Source: Salvia splendens
Lineage: Eukaryota > Streptophyta > Magnoliopsida > Lamiales > Lamiaceae
Reading direction: 5' to 3'
Assembly: GCF_004379255.2 (NCBI RefSeq)
Contig: NC_056052.1
Location: 2,666,001-2,730,000, forward strand
Length of the DNA stretch: 64,000 bases
Shown here: in pieces, positions 32,201-42,360 of the stretch
Position numbering within the stretch: the first letter of the stretch is position 1
Layout of the letters: the number at the start of each line of letters is the position of its first letter
Position numbers and translations under genes: made by a program
The notes under the pieces: generated by a model
The model's input: the letters and a program-made list of their open reading frames with translations, nothing else
Database searches by the model: none
What the model was told of the DNA's origin: nothing

Positions 32201-33480
32201 ATGGCGGCAGCCTCTCAACTTACCATTCTCGCGCCGAAGCCTCGCTCCCCTCAGGCATTCAGGGCCACCGCTTCATGCTCCGCCGTCACTCCCGGCGGCG
32301 TCAAGAAGCAAATTATGGGCGTCGCCGCCGGCATTTTGGCAGCTTCGGTGGTGGCTTCTGCCGCTCCTCTTGAGGCCAACGCCACCCGGATTGAGTACTT
32401 CGCCACTGTCGCAGAGCCCTCGTGCGAGCTCAATTTTGTTCGGTCCGGGCTCGGATATTGCGACGTTGTTCTTGGCTCCGGCGAGGAGGTTCCGTTTGCT
32501 CAGCTCATCAATGTCAGTTTCCATATTTTAATTATTTTATTACTGAATTCTTACAAATATGAAGTAGAATAAATTAGAATTTAGGCGGACATAGAAAAAA
32601 ATATTGATAGAGAATCTGTTTGATCCGTCCAATAGAAACTTCATTTGGATCTGTGTGCTAATAAAAATCTCATTTCACTTAATTAATAAATAAAAGTATG
32701 GCTTATATCCTTTACATTTTTCTATATATGTGCTCAGAAAAAATAAGACTTTTATTCGGAGAAGAACTGTGTGTATATTATACATTATATATTGAAATGT
32801 AAATGGTACTTTTATGAGATTTATTTATCAGATAAAGTAAAAGTCAAATGAGACATGCATCGATGAACATTCCAAAATAATAAACTAAGATATTTATTGA
32901 GTATTTTGTTTAATTATTTTTTTCATCCAGTTTCAGCCCTTTTTGATATTCCAACCTCTAGCAATTTGATCTTTATATGACCAATTTAGTAAGGAATAAA
33001 CATAATTTTCACCAATCTCAACAAATTAGACACTAAAAGGGGGGGAATGAAGGGATTGGTAGGGACTTAAGCGCCTTCACTCACACGTGTTGATTGGTAG
33101 GTTCACTACACAGCGAGATTCGCTGACGGGATCGTGTTTGATAGCACTTACAAACGTGCTAGGCCGCTCACAATGCGGCTTGGCATGGGCAAGGTGCGCA
33201 CTTCTCCCTTCTTCGCTTCTTCTTCATCACCACTGTAGTCGACATCATCATCGTCGTATATTTTCAGGTGATAAAAGGATTGGATCAAGGCATATTGGGA
33301 GGAGGAGGTGTGCCACCAATGCATGTAGGTGGCAAAAGGAAGCTTCAAATCCCTCCACAGTTAGCATATGGGCCTGAGCCAGCTGGCTGCTTCTCAGGAG
33401 ACTGCAACATCCCTGCAAATGCTACACTTGTTTATGATGTCAACTTTGTTAATGTCTACTCTGGAAACAGAAAAGAGTGA
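32201..33480 (+). CDS. PNSL4: Photosynthetic NDH subunit of lumenal location 4 (FKBP16-2-type PPIase), 205 aa
   Basis: Three exons, 32201-32512, 33101-33193 and 33268-33480, all joined in phase 0, give 205 aa. Residues 1-60 look like a bipartite transit peptide: a Ser/Ala/Pro-rich stroma part, then KKQ, a hydrophobic core MGVAAGILAASVVASAA and an ANA cleavage site, so import to the thylakoid lumen is expected. The rest is one FKBP domain: NVHYTARFADGIVFDS, RPLTMRLGMGKVIKGLDQGI, LQIPPQLAYGPEPAGCFSGD. Cysteine pairs CELNFVRSGLGYC and GCFSGDC are those of lumenal FKBPs that form disulfides. In Arabidopsis the closest family member is a subunit of the lumenal part of chloroplast NDH, in cyclic electron flow. 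Assignment to FKBP16-2 over FKBP13 rests on remembered sequence. Confidence 0.86.
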
Positions 33481-34076
33481 GTCTACACCTCACCATTTTA
33501 TGAGGTAATCTCCTTTTCTATTTCCAATGTGATGGGAAATGAAGTGAGGGAGTGTGATTGATTGGATGATACAAAATCAGAGCAAAAGAAGATCAACATT
33601 AGACTATGTAAATAGTCATTCCATCTTGACTTAACTGATGCATTTCATTTTGACACGGAAATTAAGAAATTGATGTTTAATGGGATACATGGAAAGATAG
33701 TTTTATGAATAGATGACGTGTCAGTTTCAGACATGTCTATAAGGGTATCCACAGTGGTGATAGCCCAGCAATAGCCCAGCCACAAACTCCTCCTGCCACA
33801 TCATCAATACTAAAAATCCTCCTGCCACATCAGAAATAGCCCAGCCATAGCCCAGCCACATCATAAATAGCTCAGCCACATCAATAGCCACATCACTAAT
33901 AACACAATATACGGAATTTAATTTACGAGACATATACGGGAAACATTAATAATACTATTTTAATTTTAAAAAAGTACAATAAATTTTAAAAAGTACTAAA
34001 ATTTTAAAAAAGTACATTAATAATAAAAATTACATTAAAAAAAGTACATTTTACAAAATTACATAAATAAAAAAAA

Positions 34077-34195
34077 CTAACTCCGAGCAGTCATCCGCGC
34101 CAATAACTCTTCAATTAAATCCTTTTGGAGTCGAATATGAGCTTCCGTTTGGCGCATGTCGGCATGTGCTTGGAGGAGGTCGGCTTCATCGTGAG
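34077..34195 (-). pseudogene. Remnant C-terminus of a Harbinger ORF1 / NAM-associated-type protein
   Basis: The minus-strand frame ends LLQAHADMRQTEAHIRLQ then KDLIEELLARMTARS and a stop. This resembles the C-terminal helix of the NAM-associated or GST-T3-like ORF1 proteins of plant PIF/Harbinger elements. The frame upstream (to 34541) reads through the GC-rich non-coding part and is not a real protein. Tentative assignment from a short match. Confidence 0.4.
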
Positions 34196-34442
34196 GTACC
34201 CCACTCCGTGCGAATGAAAATGAAGTGCAAATCGCGTATATATAGTGTCTCGAAAATTTTAAAAAAAAAACAAAAAAACCGCTGGGCAATGCGCTGGGCG
34301 ATCCCGACGCTGCAATGGCGCCGAGCGCATCGCCCAGCGCCCGTCGACCGCCTAGCGCTAGGCGATTTTTAATTCCTAAAAACCGCTCGGCGGTTTTCGG
34401 AAGCTGCAATGGTTCGCCTAGCGACCGCCTAGTGCCGGCGCT

Positions 34443-35990
34443 CGACTCTAATGTCGAATGACTAGACTCAGGAGTAAGCAAGTGTGCACATATGATAATT
34501 AATGCAAAGCTCGGTCCAGACACAACGCTCCTTAAATCCACTGGATCACTGGGTCCAGGAACTCAAGAGAACTACAGTGTTTTTGTCGTTGGACACACTC
34601 GACTCCCCTTCAAAAATAAATCTCTTAACCCGAATACTATGAATTAGTATAGGGAAGTGGGGTCGATCCCACAGAGATGGATTCGCAAAGTAGTGCTAAG
34701 AGACTATGGAAACAAACGGCTGCTGCCACGCAAAGGGGTTGAGATTTTAACTATCACTAGATCTAGGCAAGAAATGTAAACGCTAGACCTAGGACACAGA
34801 AAACTTACTGGAATCAGACATCAAATCCGAAAGACACAATTACTCCCTAGACTAAGTAAACAATTACCTAATCTAGCTAAACAGAAAGCAACTAACAGTG
34901 GGGACCATGTTTCCAGAAATAGCAAGTACGGTAAAAGTTGCAGACAACCAACCCATGCAATTTCCTAACCAACTCAGACGCGTAAATGCAAAAAACAGAG
35001 CATACTCCTGGATTCGAACAGAATATAGAAATTTGGACGCCGGAAACTTGCTACGAATCGGAAATACACCAGATCTACGTAAACTAGGCGAAATGAAATG
35101 AAAACACGTAAGCGCGGCATAAAATTAAACACTCCTGCTCAGAATCACGTCGGACGCTTAATCCACTCCGGATCCAAGCAATCCAAACTCAACAATCAAC
35201 AAAATCAACTCCATAACTCCGATTCTAACAGATCTGCTCCGATCACCGCCAAATTCCAACAATCACGAACAACTCCACAACATTAACCAGACAAAACCCC
35301 GATTCATTCACAAACCAGCTCCATTCTCCCAGATTCAACCATTAACCTGCAATAATCCAGAAATCAACCAACTCCAACAATCTAACTCCAGAATTCAAGT
35401 AAACACAATCAAACAACAGTAACCATCACGATCGACGTAAACGAAAACGAAACTTGCATAAAAGTAAGAAATATCCAGAAACAAAAGAGGTCCGAGCTTC
35501 GAACAGCGAAGCTCGGTGAATTCAGCAGAAACAAAAGCAGAAAATAAATTGTTTCTTCGCCCTAAAGAAGGACGGTGTTACAACCAGATCGAAAATGTAT
35601 GAAAGCTAGAGGTGAACCCCCTAGTGTGCCCTGAATTTCCCACCGAAAGAACCCAAGAGTGTGAAGAGAATGGACTAAGCTACAGGCTGTTAGCAAGGTC
35701 TCCCCCGAGAAGATCCCTCCAGCTTGCATGCTTCTTCCTTTTATAGATGCGGACATAGCCTTCTAGAGTCTTCGTAGAAATCCCTATTCTACCCTTCAAC
35801 TTCGAGGCTTCCTCCGTCAAGCAATTTCCTTCATAATGTCCACTTTTTCGCCAGTTTCCTAGGACCATGCAAGCGTCCTCTTCTTTTCCTGGATCTAGCG
35901 AAAATCTTCACACACCTGGCTTAAATCGTGCGTTAGACCCAGTAATTTCACGAAATAAAACCCCTAGACCGATGCATGAAATTAGCCTTA
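34443..35990. mobile_element. Unclassified non-coding insertion nested in the Harbinger element
   Basis: About 1.55 kb of different base composition, with a GGGGTCGATCCCACAGAGAT line at 34660-34680 and an end ATTAGCCTTATCA. These phrases are common in large non-coding retrotransposon-derived repeats of plants. No LTR pair, no coding domain and no certain target duplication were found; the borders are approximate. Confidence 0.4.
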
Positions 35991-36031
35991 TCAGCTAGGC
36001 TGTGCGCTAGGCGCCATTGTGGATAGCCTAA

Positions 36032-37756
36032 GAAATGTACGTACTTACTTAATTACCTTGAGACGAAGAAGGGGGAGTGATATTTATGATAAAATAGATT
36101 TTATTGGGTGATGTCTCAAACTTGAGGAAAATGCACAATTACTCCCATGATTGGTGTGAATTTCATCATCTTCACCTTTACATATATTTTCCATTGACTT
36201 CCTTATTTACTTAGTAATAGAGCTGTAATATTCGATCCAACAGAGATTGGTCTATATTTGGGTGGGCTGGGCTTGGCTGGCCCATCAAAGATTTGGTCCT
36301 TAAGAATTTTGAATATATGAATTTTTAATTCTAATAATTAATGTAATTATTCAATAAATGTAATGTAACAAATTACCCTGCTTTTCTTTAGTCTGCTCAC
36401 AAAAAAATTGTCTCTTTGTATTAATAATGATATGATCCACACAAATCACAATAATCATGCATTTAAAGTGGGACCACTAAGTCTTTACCCAAAATATCAC
36501 CATGTAACTAACTGTTTTACTAAAGTTAGGACAAATTTTTTATTAAAGCAAGGAGTATCAAAAAATGAGAGGCTCGAATGTCTGCGAGTTCAAATATTGG
36601 TAATTTAGATTATGATGGTTGTTAATAATTAAGTTAATTAATTTTTTATTCCTTGTAAATAAATTTTACACTACATTGATACACCAAACTCATTTAGTCA
36701 AATCTAAACTCCAACACCTTAAGCTTACACTTAGCCTTACTTATTTGTAAAGTCTGAGATAAAAGTAGGGAATGATTGTCGGTACATAGATGAGCGACTC
36801 CTACTCCTATAACGGATAAAATCATAAATGAACCGAAACACGCTAAAAAGATAGGGATTCCGAGAATATGCAATATAATAGTATAATTTATACTCCCTCC
36901 GTCCATGAAAAATATGGTACATTCAAAAAAGGAAAGTTTTCAACAACTTTTCTCTTACTTTTCTTCTTTCTCTCTTACTAATAATATGGACCACACATTC
37001 CACTAACACTACTTCTCTCTTACTTTACAAATTCTACATTAAAATTCGTGTCATTCACAAAATACCCTATTTTTCGTGGACGGAGGAAGTATTTAAATCG
37101 TTAAATAATATACTTACTAGGTAGTTTCATAGTAGAAAATGATGGAATTTCAACAATTTATATGTAACTAAAATGTCCATTAATTAACAAAAAGGAGAAG
37201 ACTTAGAAAGGGTGTTTGACTTATAGCCAACCAACTAAAGGGTGTTTATCACTTTCTAATCTTTTTATGTCATTACGTCAAAATGAAATATTTAATTTAA
37301 ATTTAAGGTCGGAAATGGTAAATTCTCTAAATAGATTGAAGTTCATGAATTTAAAAAATACTAGTAGTATTATTTCTACCAAAAAATATACGAGTAACAT
37401 GAAGGAAATGGGATTGGGCATTGGGCATTGGGCTTGGAATGAATGAGATGTGAAGACTGAAAAGTTGTCTGCATTTTTTTTAACTTACTCTCTTTTTAAT
37501 AGGGTGTTAGGTACATTCTTTTTACTAAGAATCTTAACTTTTTTATGTTTTCTTAAGAATAGCATTATCGTTTACATTTAAAATATTTTCAAGACTAAGT
37601 TTATGAGCGGTAATTTACCAAAATTTTAAAACCAATATTTGCATAGTACTATCTTCTTCGTTCATTAAAGTATACAACAATTGTCTAATTTAGTATTCAC
37701 AAATATATATACTCCATGTCTCATAAAAATAAGTACTTTAAGGAAAAAAAATTGTA
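36032..37756. other. AT-rich intergenic DNA with one MITE
   Basis: No gene is recognised. The short frames at 36408 and 37216 lack homology or context. A Stowaway MITE is at 36891-37091. Confidence 0.5.
36891..37091. mobile_element. Stowaway-type MITE
   Basis: Ends TACTCCCTCCGTCCATGAAA and TTTCGTGGACGGAGGAAGTA are inverted copies. TA borders, 201 bp. Confidence 0.8.
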
Positions 37757-38995
37757 CTTAAAACAGTGTTAGTAGATGGTGAAATAAAAAAAAATGAGAA
37801 AAGATTTCCATAAACTTCTACTATTTTAGTAGGATTTAAAGAAAAAATAAATAGTGGGATGTGAGATGAAGGGAAATACTATTATTTTATTTTTTAGAGT
37901 GAACTATATAAATGATGTCTGATATTTCACTTTCGCACATAAATGGTACATGATCTTTATTTTATATCGTTTTTGGTACCACATGACGAAAATAACCCTA
38001 GGTACCAAAAATGTGATTTTTTTGTTATGGAGGATATTTTTGGAGTTTCAATTAAATAGAACCAAATTTGTGATTTTTTTTCTTCCTTTCTTATTTCTTT
38101 TTTTTCTTCTTTAGTTTATTCTTCTTTATTTTTTCTTCATTTTCTTCTTTCTTTTTAGTATTTTATCTTCCTTTCTTCTTTCTTTTTTTTCCTTAGTTTA
38201 TGTTTCAAAAAAAAATATACTTGAAACAGTGTTAGTAGATGGTGAAATAAAAAAAAAGAGAAAAGATTTCCATAAACTTCTACTATTTTAGTAGGTTGAA
38301 AGAAAAAATAAATAGTGGGATGTGAGATGAAGGGAAATATTATTATTTTATTTTTTTAGAGTGAACTATATAAATGGTACCTGATCTTTCACTTTCGCAC
38401 AATGGTACCTGATATTTATTTTATATCGTTTTTGGTATCCCATGACGAAAATAACCCTAGGTACCAAACATGTGATTTTTTTGTTATGGAGGATATTTTT
38501 GGAGTTTCAATTAAATAGAACCAAATATGTGATTTTTTTTTCTTCCTTTCTTATTTCTTTTTTTCTTCTTTAGTTTATTCTTCTTTATTTTTTCTTCATT
38601 TTCTTCTTTCTTTTTAGTATTTTATCTTCCTTTCTTCTTTCTTTTTTTCCTTAGTTTATGTTTCCTCTTTTTTCTTTTCTCTTCTTTTTCTTCTTTCTTT
38701 TTAGTGTTTTATACATACATCTAATTGTATTCATAATATAAATCAATAACAAAACACCTAATTAAATTAATTATTTAAAGTAATTAAATCAATTGAATAT
38801 TTTTAATTAAATTTTTTATACTCATTTTAGGGTTGAAAATATGTTTAGAGGGTATTTTGTGGTGAAAATTGCCTCAGGTACAAAAAATGTGATTTATAAG
38901 TACCAAAAAAGATATAAAATAAAGATCAGATACCATTTATATGCGAAAGTGAAAGATCAGATACCATTTATGTAGTTCACTCTATTTTTTAAGAC
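37757..38995. mobile_element. MITE with long inverted ends and a tandemly duplicated left half
   Basis: A block of about 463 bp (37757-38219) is followed by a close copy (38220-38690). Each contains a left terminal line (AGAGTGAACTATATAAATG, then CACTTTCGCAC). The inverted counterpart occurs once at about 38925-38992 (GCGAAAGTGAAAGATCAGAT ... GTTCACTCT). The outer flanks share A/T-rich ATTTTTTA. The inner part is a CT-rich run (CTTCTTT units). This could be a Mutator-like miniature element; the family is uncertain. Confidence 0.6.
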
Positions 38996-39479
38996 ATGAT
39001 TGTACACTCTACAATTTATTAACTAAAAAATACATTCACCAACTTTTTATCAAATAATGTCAATCAAATAATACATAATTAATCTATAAATTTACATAAT
39101 TCCGTTTTTAGGAGTAACATCAGCAACAGCCATATATAGATAGCATTACCTACTACATTCGCTCATTGTATAAAAAATGTAAAATATTGTAATGAAAAAT
39201 GTAAAATAGTATATATACTATAATTGCTATGAAAGATTCTCTTCGTTTACGTAATTATATACCCTTAATTTTGGAACAATAAATATCTAAGTCAAGAAGT
39301 TGCAACCTTTCAGCCCAAAATCAGGTATTTCGTTTTGAATAATTAAACTATAAAAGGGTATTTACTTTTGATGAATGTAATAAAATCTTAAAATTTGGAT
39401 ACTTTTCAAATTACTTCAGAATAATTTGGAAACTTTCCGAATATAATATTGTGATTTTATATGTTCCTATAAATAATGT
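38996..39479. other. AT-rich intergenic DNA
   Basis: No gene or repeat recognised besides simple AT-rich sequence. Confidence 0.5.
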
Positions 39480-39720
39480 TATACGTAATGACCATTCTCA
39501 ACATTCTCCACCGAAGAAAAAGAAAAAATGACGGTAAAATTCTTTCAATCTCTCTTCACTCAATTCTTAGGCCAAGATTTTTCTTCAGAAATGTGTTGAT
39601 TTATGAGTGTTAATTTGCAGAAAAAGATTGTGATTGGAATCTCACTTTGTAATTTAGAGAATGCAAAAAAGGGGGGAAAGGAGAAATGGACTTGTGGTCC
39701 CCATTTAATCATAGTTTTAT
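39440..39720 (+). pseudogene. HMA gene copy 1, truncated
   Basis: The segment matches the 5' part of the gene at 41105: flank GTTATACGTAATGA, ATG ACG at 39538, donor GTAAAATTC, and an acceptor TTTGCAG before AAAAAGATTGTGATTGG at 39621. Similarity stops after CACTTTGT, before the metal-site region, and the frame runs on into unrelated DNA to a stop near 39720. Exon 3 is missing. Confidence 0.75.
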
Positions 39721-39806
39721 AAATATATAAAGCAAAAAATCGAAATTAAAAAATATACTATATATTCTATCTTGCAACCATACCATTGTGCAATAGATAT
39801 AACAAG

Positions 39807-40406
39807 TAGGGGTGGCAAATCGTGCAGATTGGGTCGTTATCGGGTCAACCTGATAACGACCCAACCCAATAAGGCCTAACCTGAATCTGACCTGTTAAGA
39901 AAACTCTAAACCCGAACACGAACCCAACCTGTTACCTTCAAACCCGAACACGACCCGTATCCGACACGAACCTGTTAACGACACGATATAATTTGGGTTG
40001 ACACGACACGATAACGACCCGAACCTGATATTACACGATTATAACCTAATATTACACGATTAAATCTAATATTACACGATTAAATCTAATATTACACGAT
40101 CAAACCTTATTTTTTAACCTAATTTGCACGATTAAAATTTGTTTTATATGATTTACACCTGATTTACAATAAATTTAAAAATTAAAGTAAAATATATTTT
40201 TTTAATAATAATAAAAATAATAATATTATTTCTTAATGGGTTATCCGTATTCAACCCGCATCCAACCCGAACCCAACCCGGAATTATCGGGTTCTTAACA
40301 GATCAACCTGATAACGACATGAACCCAATAAGACTTGATCCAAACCCAATAATTTCGTGCGGATTCGTGTCGGATTATCGTGTCGTGTCAAAAATTGTCC
40401 GCCCTA
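39807..40406. mobile_element. hAT-type MITE, 600 bp, with 8-bp target duplication
   Basis: Inverted ends TAGGGGTGGCAAA and TTGTCCGCCCTA are flanked by a perfect 8-bp duplication ATAACAAG (39799-39806 and 40407-40414). The interior is dense in CGGGTCAACCTGATAACGAC-type words repeated in both orientations. It lies between HMA copies 1 and 2. No coding content. Confidence 0.85.
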
Positions 40407-40599
40407 ATAACAAGAGTCCGATTTTTTTATGACGCTCCACTGTAAAATGAATTATAACGAATTCTCAAAATCTAAGAATATTCAAATATCAAAATATTTA
40501 CAGAGAAAGAGTGCCTTCTTAACTCATACTACGATATTTTCTTCTTATAACAAAAATCTCATAAACATGAAAATAAAAATATATTTTTTGATATATTAT

Positions 40600-40840
40600 T
40601 CCACGCAATATAATATTCTGATTTTATATTTTCCTATAGATAATGTTGTACGTAATGATCATCCCTACATTCTCCATTGAAGAAAAAGAAAAAAATGATG
40701 GTAAAATTCTTTCAATAATTTCTCTTTACTCAATTCATAGGCTAAGATTTATTTAACACATTTGTTTATGTGTGACTGGAATCTCACATTGTAATGATAA
40801 ATTTCGATCCAAATTTAATGACTCAAATAGTATATATTCT
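40600..40840 (+). pseudogene. HMA gene copy 2, degenerate
   Basis: The same 5' layout as the gene at 41105 is visible (GTTGTACGTAATGATCATCC, ATG at 40695, donor GTAAAATTC). The exon 2 equivalent near 40768 reads GACTGGAATCTCACATTGTA with changes and stops (TAA TGA TAA). The acceptor is not kept and exon 3 is missing. Confidence 0.65.
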
Positions 40841-41104
40841 ATAATTGCTATGTTAATTGAATATATTCTCTTCATTAGCGTAATTATATACCCTTAATTC
40901 GGTAACAAATTTTTTTGTGATAAATATCTTTCAGCCCAAAATCAGCCCCTTATACGTTCATTAAAAATTGAGAATATACTTAAATTTAATTAGTACGAAT
41001 GCAAATTCGACCTACCAACATACACAAATTAATACTTTTAAATATTTTCCTATAATTAATGTTATACGTAATGATCATCCCAACATTCTCCGTTGAAGAA
41101 AAAA

Positions 41105-41574
41105 ATGACGGTAAATTTTTTTCAATAATTTCTCTTTACTCAATTCTTAGGCCAAGATTTTTCTTAACACATTTGTCGATTAATTATGAGTGTTTGCAGA
41201 AAAAAATTCTGATTGCCATCGCACTTTGTGATGAAAAATGTCGATCCAAAGTTCTCAAAATTGTTGTCAGCTTTCCAGGTTTATTTATTACTAGTATTTT
41301 TTTAGTTATAAATTATATAGTAATTAATAAAGACTAACAAATTCATGGAATTATTTATTTCTCCGGTGGAGTAGGAGTTCAATCGGCGGAGATTGTGCTC
41401 GGAGACAGGCATCACGTGGTGGTGATCGGCGACGTCGACTCAATAGAGCTGACGTCGCGGCTTAGGAAAAAGGTGGGTTGTGCTCAGCTGATGAGTGTTA
41501 ACGATACCGCCCCTGCCGACGCCAAGAAGGCAAAGCCGGCGGTGGTGGCGCCGGTTCCGTCCTCTAAACCTTAA
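41105..41574 (+). CDS. Small heavy-metal-associated (HMA) domain protein, 94 aa
   Basis: Inferred exons are 41105-41110 (ATG ACG only), 41200-41278 and 41375-41574. They join to 95 codons. The protein starts MTKKILIAIALCDEKCRSKV, followed by LKIVVSFPG and then VQSAEIVLGDRHHVVVIGD and SIELTSRLRKKVGCAQLMSV. This is one HMA fold of beta-alpha-beta-beta-alpha-beta type, as in HIPP46/47-like plant proteins. The usual CxxC metal site is CDEKC here, so copper or zinc binding is doubtful. The C-terminus (VAPVPSSKP) has no CaaX box, so it is not expected to be isoprenylated. Two broken copies lie directly upstream. Some proteins of this group influence pathogen susceptibility, but nothing here shows that role. 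Confidence 0.75.
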
Positions 41575-42360
41575 AAAAAAATCTAGGAAATTTGGAAAAG
41601 TTAATGAATTTTTTTTTTAAAGAAATCAAAGTTGCAAAGATATAAGAACCATATGCCGAGTACATAAATTTATTATGATACGCACGAGCTATATATTCTA
41701 AATTTCGAGTTTAAGATTTTGAGACAATAATTTTCATATGTTTCATTTCCTTGTGCGTACTTTTTGCATATTAATTCACACATAAAAATAAAAAAATTCG
41801 ACAATGTTCACTTCAACAACAATCTCAATTTTAACAAAATTATTTCACTATTATAATCTATGTATCGTAATTTTTATATTTATGTTTGATTTCAATAAAA
41901 TTAAATAATTACATGAATAAACTAATTTAGAGAATGAAAAAAGCGAAAATAGAAAGAAGGCAAAATATAGAAAAAAAAAAGAAAGAAGGCTAAAACAGAC
42001 AAAATTGAGTATTTGGAACTTTTGGTCCCCATTCAATACCATTCTGCAAACTGCAAAAGTGTCCATTTTTAATGATTAAAGAAATCTCAAAATCAAGACT
42101 ATTCAACTCCCAAATATCTTTAATCAACAAATGAGGTTACAAACAATTACATAGAAAGACTGCCATCATAATTCAAAGCAAAAAATCCAACAACAAAAAA
42201 ACTCTCAAATTACACAAGAATACATCAAGAAGCAACAGAAACTGCTTCACAGGATTTGCTATAACTATATATTTACACACAATATATTTTGTAATAAAAA
42301 AATTTAAAGAAATCAGTAAATAGGCTTGTAACTTTGTTTTGAAATGGAGTTGGTTAAAGC
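41575..42360. other. Intergenic, including 3' UTR of CSI1 (minus strand)
   Basis: AT-rich between convergent genes. No gene is seen; the minus-strand frame at 41851-42066 is low-complexity. The right part likely holds the CSI1 3' UTR. Confidence 0.5.

Larger units (their letters stand above)
33743..36028. mobile_element. PIF/Harbinger-like element with a nested insertion
   Basis: The outer ends are inverted: GGGTATCCACAGTGG at the left and CCATTGTGGATAGCC at the right. They are bordered by the trinucleotide TAA on both sides (33740-33742, 36029-36031), the target size of PIF/Harbinger. The interior near 34280-34440 is GC-rich with many CGCCTAGCG words. On the minus strand is the tail of an ORF1-type protein. 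The large 34443-35990 part breaks this pattern and looks like a later insertion. No transposase is present, so it is non-autonomous. Confidence 0.7.

Noticed and set aside
32190..32531. 113-codon frame overlapping PNSL4 exon 1
   Set aside because: Wrong frame; the FKBP reading at 32201 has clear family similarity.
34077..34541. Full 154-codon minus-strand frame
   Set aside because: Only the last 35-40 residues look like protein; the rest crosses GC-rich non-coding DNA and the nested insertion border.
36408..36608. 66-codon plus-strand frame
   Set aside because: No homology, no context, AT-rich; chance frame.
40429..40680. 83-codon plus-strand frame
   Set aside because: AT-rich, Lys/Asn/Ile-rich, overlaps the 5' flank of HMA copy 2; chance frame.
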